Assembly: GCF_050003625.1 (NCBI RefSeq)
Contig: NC_134397.1
Span: forward strand, 274,964,070 to 275,028,069
DNA from: Haematobia irritans
Taxonomy: Eukaryota > Arthropoda > Insecta > Diptera > Muscidae
Direction of reading: 5' to 3'
DNA length: 64,000 nt
A program made the translations under genes and the position numbers. Every line of letters begins with the position of its first letter. Within the stretch, counting starts at the first letter, position 1. The notes beneath the pieces are model-generated. The model was not told where the DNA came from. It was given only the letters and a program-made list of their open reading frames with translations, and did no database searches. Positions 23,495 through 34,351 of this stretch are shown here, piece by piece.

Positions 23495-23782
23495 ATCACC
23501 CAGTTGCGCCTGAAGAATTGACGGATAATACGGATACAACCACTGAAGAATATGTAGTTTTGTCAACAACCATTCCACCACTGTCAACACCCCACTTTAT
23601 AAACTCACCACACTTTGACGAAAATGAAGATTCAAATGTGGAAAGCAGGAATTTAACGAATATAGTTAAGACACACACTACTGAAAACTTACCATTGGTT
23701 AATGTTGAAAATTTAAACACACCATCAATACATACGACTGTACACAATTTAAACGAAGCTGAGTCAAGAACCCTATATGAAG
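23495..23782 (+). CDS. Exon 2: start of the Thr/Ser-rich lumenal region
   Basis: Exactly 96 codons, phase 1 at both ends, acceptor TTTCAG and donor G|GTAAGA. Joined to exon 1 it reads ...LLIF-HHPVAPEELTDNTDTT, covering residues 57-152. It is rich in Thr, Ser, Asn and Glu, with one N-glycosylation sequon (RNLTN) and no Cys. The reading frame is free of stops only in this phase. It can be skipped without changing frame. Confidence 0.7.
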
Positions 23783-23847
23783 GTAAGATTATAGGATCGC
23801 TTTCAGCCGCCGAGTGGCGCCGATAATTTCAGCTGTCGCCGACAGTG

Positions 23848-24017
23848 TTGCCAATATTGGGGATAGTTTTCGTGGATTGAAACGTTCCCAAGTTGGGCGC
23901 TTGGTAATTTGATGGAAATTTCCATAAATTTTGGGTTGTCAACATTGGGGATAGTTTTCGTGGACGTTCCCAAGTTGGGCGCTTGAGAATTTTATGGGAA
24001 TTTCCATAAATTTTGGG
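23848..24017. repeat. Imperfect tandem duplication in intron 2
   Basis: Two units of about 85 bp: ATTGGGGATAGTTTTCGTGG ... CGTTCCCAAGTTGGGCGCTT ... TTTCCATAAATTTTGGG. The first has six extra bases (TTGAAA) in the middle. Confidence 0.8.
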
Positions 24018-24389
24018 ATGTTTTCGAAATCGGTTCAGTATAATAAATCAGGTTTACATGACATTATTTTTATTGCTCCAAACGAAGAACAGCGAGCAAA
24101 AATTAAAAACAGAAAACGTTACTCCTCTTTATTCCATGGAGCATTTGGACTAGAAACGGACACATGATTTTTTTTAAGGGCCCAAGCGCTAAATTATAAT
24201 TTTACTCAGTTTGGCTGCGACGTTTTTCTGCAATTGTGAACTCATTTCGTAAGGATTCTGGACCAAATGTTGTCACCTGACCAATGTTCGTGACTGATTT
24301 TGACAATATATCCCATAAAAATATAAATTATGGAAATGGTTGATCTTAATACTGATTTATAACCCAATTTTATTATCGATTATTCAGTA

Positions 24390-24570
24390 TTTAGAAGTTA
24401 ATTTTCGTTCGCACATACATGGTGAGCGAACTCCCATTTTCTTTTCTCGAGTGTTTGGAAGACGATCACCAGCCTCCTGGTATTGTGTTTCGAAATCTTG
24501 ATCTTATTGCAGCTTACATATTAATCAATTTTTACATCATCACTGATTTTCTACAGCAGAACCTATTTTT
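24390..24570. repeat. Diverged repeat shared with 29655-29985
   Basis: TTTAGAAGTTAATTTTCGTT ... GTTTGGAAGACGATCACCAG ... GTGTTTCGAAATCTTG ... TTCTACAGCAGA has a matching series at 29660-29960. This explains the 88-codon frame at 24419, which is therefore not treated as a gene. Confidence 0.6.
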
Positions 24571-24877
24571 AATACACATTCACATACTGGCAACAATGAC
24601 CGCTGACGACTTTTGGCCACTCGATGCCGGCGCCGATAATATCAACTCATCTCAACTGAAATGTAGCTACCAATTTAAAATCTGACAAATTGCTTATAAT
24701 TAAAAAAAAAAACAATCTTTAATTTGTCATTCCCTGATCGGTTTTTAGGGATGCTTATTATTATTATTAGCGCGATGATGAGAATATTTTATATAAATTA
24801 ATAAATTTACGATTTAAATAAAGTACTTACAATTATTTTTTAGCTTACTAAAAAACTGATCTGATTTTACTTTTTAG

Positions 24878-25282
24878 ATCATGTATCAACATCGGATAAA
24901 CCTATTGACATGGAGCAGCCGGATGTTAATAATGAAATATTTTCCACAATGGTCGAAGTGAATCCGGTTGTGCAAGCGCCACATGTAAACTCTGAGCAAA
25001 GTGCTAAAGAAGCTGAATCAACGGAAAATTTGGAAGAATCTATTAGAAATTCTGTGAAAACCGAAATGGAAAAAGGTTTGGAACCTTCACCTGTTTTGGA
25101 AATTCTAAAAGATATTTCCGAACCTGAAATAAGAGAAACTCTGAAGGAAGATTTAATAGAACCAACATTAAATCAAAATGATATATCACCAAAACTGGAT
25201 GCAGATGATGACCAAAATGAAAATATAACCCATAAAGATGATGAAACCAAGCATAAATCTGAAGACGATGAGAAAGTGAAAG
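24878..25282 (+). CDS. Exon 3: acidic Glu/Asp/Lys-rich segment
   Basis: 135 codons, phase 1 at both ends, acceptor TTTTTAG and donor G|GTAAAA. It codes residues 153-287. The first codon completes as Asp (D-H-V-S-T-S-D-K). Composition shifts to Glu, Asp, Lys and Asn, ending KHKSEDDEKVKG, with predicted highly charged, disordered or helical character. There is no Cys. Skippable in frame, so the protein may exist in shorter forms. Confidence 0.75.
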
Positions 25283-25337
25283 GTAAAATAATTTTTTGTG
25301 TTGTGGTAAACATTTTAAATAATAACATGTTTTTCAG

Positions 25338-27322
25338 ATCCATCTCAGAATGAAGCACAAGTACCTCCTGAAGTTGCTGATGACGTAGAATATGAATCTG
25401 ATGCAGCAGATGAAATCCGCGGAGAAGTAACTGAAATCACTGAAGATTTACATCTGGGTAACGGGGAAACAATGATGGAAAATAACCGTGGAGCCCGTAA
25501 TCTAGATAAAGAGGATATTCATGAAAGTAAGCAAGGCAGTGGCGAATCTTCAGCATCATCCTCCGAATCCAATTCCTCCGACTTTTCTCACCAGGCAAAA
25601 CCTGAAGTTGGAATTGAGAATAGATCTGCATTAAGCGAAGAGGAACATACATCAAATCAGTTAGAGATAGAAGAAACATCAAATCCAAGTATCGTTGATA
25701 ACCAAGAACCAAGAGACGAAGAAGAAAACGAAAATGAATCTGACATTGGAGATATTAATATTGGTAATGGAAAAAGAAATGAGGAGGTTAATCGCGGAGC
25801 TCGTAATCTAGAGAATGAACAAACCCCCGAAGAGTCTTCAGCATCTTCCTCCGAATCCAATTCCTCAGATTCTTCTAACGAAGCACAAGCTAGAGTTGAA
25901 CATGAGAATGTATCTGAATTAACAGACGAGCAAAATGCTAACTCAAATATTCTTGCTGATCAAGAATCGAAAAGTAAAGAAACCGAAGTAGATCTCACCA
26001 TACCCGAAACCAGTGAAGAGGTCCATGAATCAGCAACAACACATGCCACCGATATTGCTATTCTAGATGAAAACGAAGCCGAAAATAATGAATATAAACA
26101 ATCTGCTGAAGAAGATGAAGCCTTGTCAGTTGTCTTGGACGAATCGCTTGCATCAACTGTACCAAATAATGAGGATGACACCCTATTGACTGCGGAGCAG
26201 AAAGAACAAAAAACATCTTTAGATATAATCGCTGAAGAGGAAACTACTTCAATTCCAGAAGAAACTGAACACGTTGTTATAAAGAAAGTTTTAGATGAAA
26301 ATGAAATATACGCCGAGGTACCTGAAACTACAGTTTTACCTAGGGAACACGACGTAGATCAGCAACAACCTGGTATTATAATTGAGGTTCCCAATCCCAC
26401 AATTATTGAAGAGACTATGCCTATTGCTAGTGCGAATGAGGTCCAAGAAGACAATCCCAAAGTCAGTCCTCATAACGAAATAAATCTAAGTGAAAATATC
26501 CCCAAAACTATCTCTGAAGACAGTAACGAAAACCAAGAGGGCAAATCTGTAAACGAGAACCAATCAGAGGAACAAAGTAACGAAAATGTTCAGTCGAACA
26601 TGGAAACAGTTACTTCAGAAAACCCATCTAATGCAGATCAAATGTCACAAGCTAGTGATGATGTTGACGTAGATTCTGAAGAAGAATATAAGAAAGATAC
26701 ATCTGATGAAAATGAGAATGATAGCGCCGAAGAGAATGATGACGACGCTCATAAAAATCAAATACCATCCTCTAGTACCGAGTCTTTACCTATTATAAAT
26801 CCCGAGACTACCACATATCTAAACGAGCAATATTCTAAGGAACTTAATTTTCTCAGTACAACTGAATCTCTATCGCAAAACCGCGAAGAGTATGATATTT
26901 CCAAAACTTTGAAAGGATCACGCTCAGTTAACACTGCTCTTATGGATGATGATACTGTGGCTACAATGTTCGACTCTTATCCACCACAAGATGCAGGCCA
27001 AACATTTAATGGAAATTTAGCTGATGAATCCGCTGGAATCGGCAAAGCACTGCCTGTATCCAATAGCAATAGTTCCAACAAGTCAACTGCCATTATTATT
27101 CTAAGTTCCGGCATTGCTGTTTTATTCATTGTTATATCGGTAACCATATTTCTCATATCCTTCCAAAGACAACATGGAACTTTGGATATTGAAATGCAAG
27201 AACGAAGTTGTGGCAAAGACAACCTCGATGAAGAAGATGCAGAAACTTTTGCCAAATTACTCGAAGTTGAATTACCTCCATCAGTGGCCATAGCACTGGA
27301 AGAAACTGAAGAGTGCTTGTAG
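25338..27322 (+). CDS. Exon 4: acidic Ser-rich domain, transmembrane helix and tail
   Basis: Codes residues 288-948, ending TAG at 27320-27322. The whole protein (948 aa) is strongly acidic. A block of about 100 residues is duplicated: NRGARNL at 337-343 and 439-445, ESSASSSESNSSD at 357-369 and 453-465. The Ser-x-x-Glu/Asp pattern suits casein-kinase-2-type phosphorylation. N-glycosylation sequons include NSS and NVS. Residues about 870-896 (STAIIILSSGIAVLFIVISV and on) form a clear transmembrane helix, followed by a 52-residue tail with LDEEDAETFAKLLEVELPP. With the exon-1 hydrophobic segment this suggests a long lumenal or extracellular domain anchored at its C-terminal end. I do not recognise the family and assign no function. 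Confidence 0.85.
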
Positions 27323-27889
27323 TTGGAGAACTAATGAACTTAAAAACACACAAAACTATAGTTGTTATGTAAATATTTATGTCGTAATTTGGAAATATTT
27401 TAGTTTAAGACAAACATAGGCGTCTTAGGCGGACATTAAGATTGCTGCAATTAAAAAAAGAAAATTATGAAATGAATAACGATAGATCTTCTTCGAATAC
27501 ATAGTTAATATTTATCTAAATGTCCTATATTCCTGAAAAACAAAAAAAATTTCGCATTACTTTTTTATTTGCATTTTAAGAGTGACTGACTGTACTGGTA
27601 CTTTATTCTGGGTATCAGAAAACCATAAGACTTTTGTGGCCATATAAATTATTATTGCATCATCACGTATCATCAATCACCATTCATACTTCATTTGAAA
27701 TCCATGCATTTATATTCACTCATTTACAGAAAATATCCGATAATTTATCAGATTATATTCACATATATATTAACTTTACTCTAGAGATTAATATAAATTC
27801 TTAATGAAAAAAACATTTCGATATAATTTAAAATTAAGTTGTTAATGTTAAATAGATATAGTATAACGTTTTCGAATTTTAAATAAGTT

Positions 27890-27895
27890 AATAAA
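27890..27895 (+). terminator. Polyadenylation signal AATAAA
   Basis: AATAAA 568 bases after the stop codon, in an AT-rich 3' region. It is the clearest canonical signal before the minisatellite; weaker variants lie upstream. Confidence 0.55.
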
Positions 27896-28239
27896 AAAAG
27901 TTATACAAACAATTAATTAAGTTTCTTAGTTTTGATTTTTGTGTACTTCTTGTATTCAAATTATAATTGGGTAAATTGGAGGGTAACTGAAACTTCTGTC
28001 TAAAAGGTTGAGACAACAAATTTCGACAAATTTATTTTGTCTTCTGAAAAACATATCTTAAAATTTGTCGAAGAATGCATTACTCTTCAAAACGAATTGA
28101 ATATATAAAGCTTTGTACTTAGAATAACGTACTTATTTAGTTACTTTTAACAAAAGTACAAAATATTTATAAAACTTATCAATACACGGACTGCATTTTA
28201 AACGACTGTATTATTTTTTTTAAACAAATTAATATATTT

Positions 28240-29660
28240 TTGGTGCGCTTAGTTTAGAATTAGTTTTGAGCAAGAGAAGTTTTTATATAAAAATGTATTT
28301 TTTTTTAGGATTTGGATGGAATTTTTGATTTTTTGGGGGGGTGGTCACGAATTAACCTCCTTTTCGCTCTAGGATGCTTAGTTTAGGAGATATGAGCAAA
28401 ATAAGTTTTTCATATAAAAATTTTGATTTTTTAGAGGTGGTCACGAATTAATGTTCTTTTCGCTCTAGGACGCTTAGTTTAGGAGATATGAGCAAAAGAA
28501 ATTTTTCATATAAATATTTAATTTTTTTTAGGATTTGGATGGAATTTTTAATTTTTGGGGTAGTCATGAAATAACCTCCTTTTCGCTCATGGATGCTTAG
28601 TTTGGAGATATGAGCAAAATAACATTTTGATTTTTTTAGGATTGGATGGAATTTTGAATTTTTTGGGGTGGTCACGAATTAACCTCCTTTTCGCTCTAGG
28701 ACGCTTCGTTTAGGAGATAAAGAGCAAAAGAAGTTTTTCATATAAAAATTTGGATTTTTTAGGATGGTCACGAATTAACCTCACTTTCGCTCTAGGACGC
28801 TTAGTTTAGGAGATAAGAGCAAAAGAAGATTTTCATATAAAAATTTCATTTCTTTTAAGATTTGGATGGAATTTTTGATTTTTTGAGGTGGTCACGAAAT
28901 AAAGTTATTTTCGCTCTAGGACGCTTAGTTTAGGAGATATGAGCACAAGAAGTTTTAAATATAAAAATGTTGATTTTTTTAGTATTTGGATGGAATTTTT
29001 AATTGTTTGGGATGGTCAAGTATGAACCTCCTTTAGTCCGCCATTAGTTTAGGAGATATGAGCAACAGAAGTTTTTCATATAAAAATTTCATTTTTTAGG
29101 ATTGGGAGCCACCGTGGTGCAATGGTTAGCATGCCCGCCTTGCATACACAAGGTCGTGGGTTCGATTCCTGATTCGACCGAACACCAAAAAGTTTTTCAG
29201 CGGTGGATTATCCCACCTCAGTAATGCTGGTGACATTTCTGAGGGTTTCAAAGCTTCTCTAAGTGGTTTCACTGCAATGTGGAACGCCGTTCGGACTCGG
29301 CTATAAAAAGGAGGTCCCTTGTCATTGAGCTTAACATGGAATCGGGCAGCACTCAGTGATAACAGAGAAGTTCACCAATGTGGTATCACATTGGACTGAA
29401 TAGTCTAAGTGAGCCTGATACATCGGGCTTCCACCTAACCTAGGATTTGGATGGAATTTTGGATTTTTTGGGTGGTCACGAATTTAACTCCTTTGCCTAG
29501 TTAAGATACATGAGCAAAAGAAGTTTTTCACATAAGTTTTTTTTTTTTGGGATTTGGATGGAATTTTTGATTTTTTGGGGGTGGTCACGAATTGACCTCC
29601 TTTTCGCTCTAGGACGCTCAGTTTAGGAGGTATGATCAAAATAAGTTTTTCATATAAAAA
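28240..29660. repeat. Minisatellite with units of about 95-130 bp
   Basis: About ten degenerate units of CGCTCTAGGACGCTTAGTTT-AGGAGATATGAGCAAAAGAA-GTTTTTCATATAAAAATTT-GGATTTGGATGGAATTTTTG-GGTGGTCACGAATTAACCTC. Unit length varies because some units lack the GGATTTGGATGG part. It starts about 340 bases after the AATAAA and is split by the SINE at 29104-29440. Confidence 0.8.
29104..29440 (+). mobile_element. Full-length SINE (reference copy), 7-bp target-site duplication
   Basis: 337 bp. Head GGGAGCCACCGTGGTGCAAT with A box TGGTGCAATGG and B box GGTTCGATTCC; body with GAACACCAAAAAGTTTTTCA, GGTTTCACTGCAATGTGGAA and GAATCGGGCAGCACTCAGTG; tail CCACCTAACC. Flanked by TAGGATT at 29097-29103 and 29441-29447; the joined site matches neighbouring minisatellite units. 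It is a non-coding retroposon needing a LINE partner in trans, none of which is seen in this window. Confidence 0.92.
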
Positions 29661-29769
29661 TTTAGAAGTAGATTTTCGTTCATAAATACATTGTTCTTGA
29701 ATATTTGGAAGACAATCACTACTTTTCTGCCTTGGTGTTTCGAAATCTTATTACAGTACGCAAGCTGGT

Positions 29770-29900
29770 TTAACATGGAATCGGGCAGCACTCAGTGATA
29801 AGAGAGAAGTTCACCAATGTGGTATCACAATGGGCTGAATAGTCTAAGTGAGCCTGATACATCGGGCTGCCACCTAACCTAACATAACCTAACCTAACAT
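29770..29900 (+). mobile_element. 5'-truncated SINE with 8-bp target-site duplication
   Basis: Only the 3' part of the SINE (from TTTAACATGGAATCGGGCAG) plus an extended CCTAA/CATAA tail. Flanked by AAGCTGGT at 29762-29769 and 29901-29908. Five-prime truncation with a duplication fits target-primed reverse transcription. It sits in the diverged repeat shared with intron 2. Confidence 0.9.
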
Positions 29901-30059
29901 AAGCTGGTATGAAAAACATTTATATTTTTCAATTTGAATATTATTCCTGTTATTCTACAGCAGAGTCCATTTCTTTATTCGTGTTTTCGTAAAAACATTG
30001 CCAAACATTTATTGGGGATTTTTTGATGAATTTTAATTTAAATTGAAAATACTATACTA

Positions 30060-30160
30060 ATACGAAAAACGCTTACCAAAAAAAAGGTTCCAAACAAAAC
30101 GCATACCAAATAAAACGGTAAAAAAACGCATACCAAAAAAAGGTTCTCACTAGAGGTGTG
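30060..30160. repeat. Short tandem units with ACGCATACCAAA
   Basis: Units of AAAACGC(A/T)TACCAAA(A/T)AAA alternating with GGTTC recur four times. No function suggested. Confidence 0.5.
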
Positions 30161-30484
30161 CACGCAATTAAACCAACTAAATTATATGTATATTTTAATA
30201 TTTTTACATTTATTGACAAAATACGACCCTTGGGTGTCGATGATTTTGTCTCATATGTATGTACTGTAGTTGCCGACAAGGTTATGGCATTTGTTTCGTC
30301 TACCTCTTATCGCTATGGTTGTATTTACACACTAAATAGGATGAGAAAAGGACCATTTCAATGATTTTTTGGTTACGTCGTATGCACTACAATAGTAAAA
30401 TCAGCCTGAAGGTATGCTATGTCTGATGTGATAACAAGTACAAGTAATGGGATTTGTTTACCACAGCATACATTTAGGTACTTC

Positions 30485-30665
30485 TATTCGAAACTACGTA
30501 ATAAAATGTAAATACTTGAACGGCGTCGAAAAAAAAGGCGGACAGAAAAAAGCCGGATTAGAAAAACTGACGGCGTACAGAAAAAAGCCGGGTTAGAAAG
30601 ACTGACGGCGTACAGAAAAAAACCTTTAGAAGGGTTAGAAAAACTAACGGCGTGAAAAAAAACCA
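30485..30665. repeat. Short tandem repeat with ACGGCGTACAGAAAAAAG
   Basis: About four units of 30-45 bp: GACGGCGTACAGAAAAAAGC-CGGGTTAGAAA. The reading frame seen on minus simply reflects this repeat. Confidence 0.6.
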
Positions 30666-31239
30666 AATGATTTTGTTATTTGTTATACTTATTTTGTATT
30701 TACTATAAATCTAGTATTAGTTATAAATAAATACAAGTTCTGTTTTCTTAATAATGTAAATTTTAAACACTATTAAGAGTACATTAAACTTTTACATGAA
30801 ATTATTTTTCATAAAAATATGTCACAATTCAATATAAGTTTTATTTTGAGCAGTTGGTATTAGTTTTTATCCATATGGTAATGCAATTTGTTTCCCACTG
30901 AGCACATAAGCATTTCAATCAATAGAAGAGGGTTAGAATTGTCATTAGATACATGTCAATATAATTATTATGTGACAGTAAAATGTCAGAAAACAACATT
31001 TAAAACGTCATGCACACATATGAACCGGAACGGAATAAAAATTATTTATCATTTATAATTATGGTTCTATTTGCGGAATGCCCATCTGGGTTGAATAGTC
31101 TATACAAAAAAACGAAATAAATCAATTAGTTACTTAGCTACATCTTTTTACAGAGTTTCTGTATTTGAAAATAATTATTATATTATTTTTATGGAGGAAA
31201 ACAACATTTGTCAAATTGTCAAACAATTTACTTGGAGCA

Positions 31240-31705
31240 AAATATTTTATACTTCACTTAAATATTTTGGCATTGATTTCGAGCCCAAGGCACTGCATCT
31301 TAAAAATAAAGACGATTTAGAAAATACAACTCAGCTTTTTTTAAATAATTAAAATTAAGAATAAACCGAATTTTCTCTTTTTTTGATATATAATTAACAA
31401 AGCATTGGGCGAGCAAATAAGTGGTAATATTTTAATTTTATATAAAAAAATTAAACCAACAATTTCGATAATTTGCTCTTTAATCATTGGCTTAAAGATA
31501 AATAAAAACCTCAAATATAGGCTAATATTTATTTTAAGTATTCTGTATCCTTGACTTAAAGGTTTCGTGTAAATAAGGTCTTATTTAAATTATAATACGT
31601 TTCAAAATGTCTTTAAAAGAAATTGCATCCTTGCCTCGGAAGCAATACCAAAATCCAAAAGTAAAGGTCAAAATCGTTGGATCCCAGCAAACTTTTATTT
31701 GATTG
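31240..31705 (+). mobile_element. Diverged MITE family A copy
   Basis: Carries the family-A motifs in mirrored order at both ends (TTGATTTCGAGCCCAAGGCA at the left; TGCCTCGGAAGCAATACCAA at the right), so it is partly palindromic. No clean TA flanks found. Confidence 0.5.
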
Positions 31706-32106
31706 CATGACGTGACCGATATTTTTGACTTTAACAATTTTGCCGTTACATTGTTTGTAATTGATTTTAGCCACAGACAAGAGTGTACTGAAAAAAAAAA
31801 ATATTATGAAAGATTGTGCAACATAAATTTTAGGACAAAATAAGTAGAAAAAAAATATTTAAAATAAACAAATGTTAATTAAAAACAATATTATAATCTT
31901 TCCTATAAATTGTTTCATTAAAATTAGGACACGAATCTTTGAAATTTTCTTTTCCCCATTATAGTCGTATATCTTTGAACTAAAACAATTTTTCATTAAA
32001 GCAAAGAAACCCATTGATTTGATCGTCTTTAAATTTACTGATATATTGAATCTTTAGACTTAAAATAAAAACCCTTCAAATATAGGCTAAGACTTTTTTA
32101 AAGTTT

Positions 32107-32172
32107 TATTTATCACAATGGACTGAATAGTCTAAGTGAGCCTGAAACTTAATAGGGCTGCCACTTTAACCT
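32107..32172 (+). mobile_element. 5'-truncated SINE fragment
   Basis: ATCACAATGGACTGAATAGT-CTAAGTGAGCCTGA followed by a worn GGGCTGCCAC tail: the last 65 bases of the SINE, diverged. Confidence 0.65.
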
Positions 32173-32258
32173 TTAAGGTTTTTACATTTTTGGTTTAAAT
32201 TATTTTTGGAATTAAGAAAACATTTTGGCATCTGTTTGTACGTGAATAGCTTTATTAA

Positions 32259-33205
32259 CCCTATGACTACCGATGTCCACTTAGGAGGACATTCGGAGAA
32301 GACACCAAACTCTATTTTCCCACTTAGTTTCGATTTATTTTTCGATTTAATATTAAAATAGAGGCTAAAATGAATTTTTAGAAACTTCTTTAACAATAAA
32401 CGAAAAATACGAAATTTTGAGACCATTTTTCTATATGTATCTAGTATATGGACATTCATACAAAATATTATATTTTTTCGGTTTCTTTTTTGTATATTCG
32501 AAAGATATTATAGGCCACATAAAGTTTGTTTACGTAAGGTCACAATTAGAGTGATCAAAACTGGTCGGTGAAAACCGGTGGATTGATTGTCGATTTTGTA
32601 TAAAATCCCATTTTCGGTGGACCGTTAGAATCGGTGTTTTGTTTTTCCAATGTAAACTAAAATAAGGAAACATCCCGAATGTATTTTCTGTGCACTTCCA
32701 ACTCGTTTCTGAACACTTTCAACATAGTATTCGTCCAAGGTGTCAATAAAATACATTGGTTTTCAAAAGAAATCTCAGAGATATTTCAATGAAATATTAG
32801 CAAATCGTGCTTGTACAATTAGGAGCGTATATTTTGTCACCAAAATCTATGATATTTCTTACCTTATTATTATATCACTTAATTTGGTGTACCTTTATGT
32901 AGAAAATTAACTCTGTTTGTGAATATTTTAAAAAACTAAAAAATGAGTCTTCGAAAGCCAAATGCCAAATTTTTAGGTGTCGAGACTCTTTAACACCGCC
33001 CATCGGTTTAAAAAAAATGGTTCGGTTTTTTAGAACTGAGAAAAACCGAATAAACGGGTTTTTGATCACTCTAGTCACAATTCAAGAATCATGTTTTCGG
33101 AATAATCTTATAATTGAGGTAGGTCCTCAAAATTACAAATTTTTGTTAAAAATTTTGTTAAAAATTAAAGTATATAACATTAAGTTTATTTCGGTAGCGA
33201 ACATG
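32259..33205. mobile_element. TTAA-flanked piggyBac-like element inside MITE A
   Basis: TTAA at 32255-32258 and 33206-33209. Left end CCCTATGACTACCGATGTCC; the right end on minus reads CATGTTCGCTACCGAAAT, a diverged inverted match. Deleting it with one TTAA restores the family-A sequence ATTAATAWA-CGC seen at 12810, which supports the boundaries. A related terminus is at about 41290-41379. No transposase. Confidence 0.65.
32547..33073. mobile_element. hAT-like MITE, 527 bp, 8-bp target-site duplication
   Basis: Inverted ends TAGAGTGATCAAAAC / GTTTTTGATCACTCTA, flanked by exact GTCACAAT at 32539-32546 and 33074-33081. An 8-bp duplication with short inverted repeats is the hAT-superfamily signature. 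It is nested inside the TTAA element. Confidence 0.8.
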
Positions 33206-33389
33206 TTAATATATCGCAAAATAGGAATGCAAATTTGATAAATGAGATATGTATCTTAATTTTAATTCTATTGAAGCTAGATACTTAGACAGGTCCATAA
33301 AAATTTATTTATTTTAAAAAAGACGCATCCTTGGCTCAGAATCAATACCACAAACCTTAAGAGAAGGTCAAATCAAAATAAAACGATTT

Positions 33390-34339
33390 ACAACATGAAA
33401 AAATTCGTTCGTTTAAAAAAAAACAGAACTTAATGATTTCCACAACGGGGGAAATTATTCTTTATAAAGATGCCATCATATAGATCCAAAGAAACATGCA
33501 CGCAATTTTTCTTTTAAACATTTTCTTTATTCATTAAAAGCCCGCAAATAACGATCAATTCTCCCTCATTATAGTGACAGTAGATGCTAATCTTAACATT
33601 CGTGGCTTATACCTTTGACAAAAAGTTCACAACAAATTGGGTACACATTAAAAAGGCATTGTTATCGAAAGAAAAAAAGATCAATTTCAATTCGATACTC
33701 GCAATTGCAAATGAATTGAATAGACGACATTTCTATGTTTGCTTAGATCTGAAGAAACCACAACAAATTCATTGCTCCTTTAATGACATCTATTCATCAA
33801 TAGTTGTCATTCATCCGTAGCTGATCATTGATCCATTATGAAAATTTACGATTACCACCATCATCGGAGGGATCGAGGTGCTTGAGTGAACTCAACCAAT
33901 GTTAAGGGATAAATGCCAACACAAATGCTCGCATGTAACATTGTCTACGCATTTGCAAAACTGAGGTTCTGCGGTACTGGTGTTGAAGATATGCGGGCAT
34001 CCTTGCAATTCCACGCATGAGTAACAAGGACATGTAGGTTTTTTACAAGCTGCCTATGTGAGTGACAGAACATATTTTACATTTTTATGACTCGTTGTAA
34101 ATTCAGTTTTGTTTTCTATGCATTTTTCTTTAATAAAAACCTATAAAGATTTTTAGAAGGTTTTGAGTCAATGCGTCGATGATGAAAAATATTTAAATTT
34201 ACGATACGTGAATATTTTTAACAAACATGAGGGTTATAGAGGCGAAACCGTCGATACGTCTTTAATTGGACCAGTACATTTGTTGAAAAAATTCCAAGGG
34301 ATTGTAACGAAAATTTTACTTTTGTCTACTATTTTATAG
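33390..34339. other. Gene-free stretch
   Basis: No gene, tRNA or transposon boundaries recognised. Short frames here have no domain or signal features. Confidence 0.35.
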
Positions 34340-34351
34340 GTACAGTTTAAT

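Larger units (their letters stand above)
7130..27915 (+). other. Transcription unit of the acidic transmembrane protein
   Basis: Proposed gene span: leader from about 7130, four coding exons, introns of 15,384, 1,095 and 55 nt, and a 3' untranslated region of about 570 nt ending after an AATAAA at 27890. Donors are C|GTAAGT, G|GTAAGA and G|GTAAAA; acceptors are TTTCAG|ATC, TTTTAG|ATC and TTTCAG|ATC. All three introns are phase 1, so exons 2 and 3 (288 and 405 nt) can be skipped singly or together without a frameshift. Transcript ends are inferred. Confidence 0.6.
31787..33385 (+). mobile_element. MITE family A copy carrying nested insertions
   Basis: Left end ACTGAAAAAAAAAAATATTA. Family-A order runs to GTACGTGAATAGCTTTATTAA at 32258 and resumes at 33206 with TTAATATATCGC...TGATAAATGAGAT...CCTTGGCTCAGAATCAATACC. 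Between these lies a TTAA-flanked insertion. A degraded SINE tail (32107-32172) is a second insertion. Confidence 0.65.

Noticed and set aside
24419..24685. 88-codon frame in intron 2
   Set aside because: Overlaps a repeat also found at 29655-29985 and is outside the phase of the flanking exons.
25657..27353. Several minus-strand frames of 60-104 codons opposite exon 4
   Set aside because: They are shadows of the strongly biased acidic coding strand (GAA/GAT codons read as TTC/ATC on the other strand).
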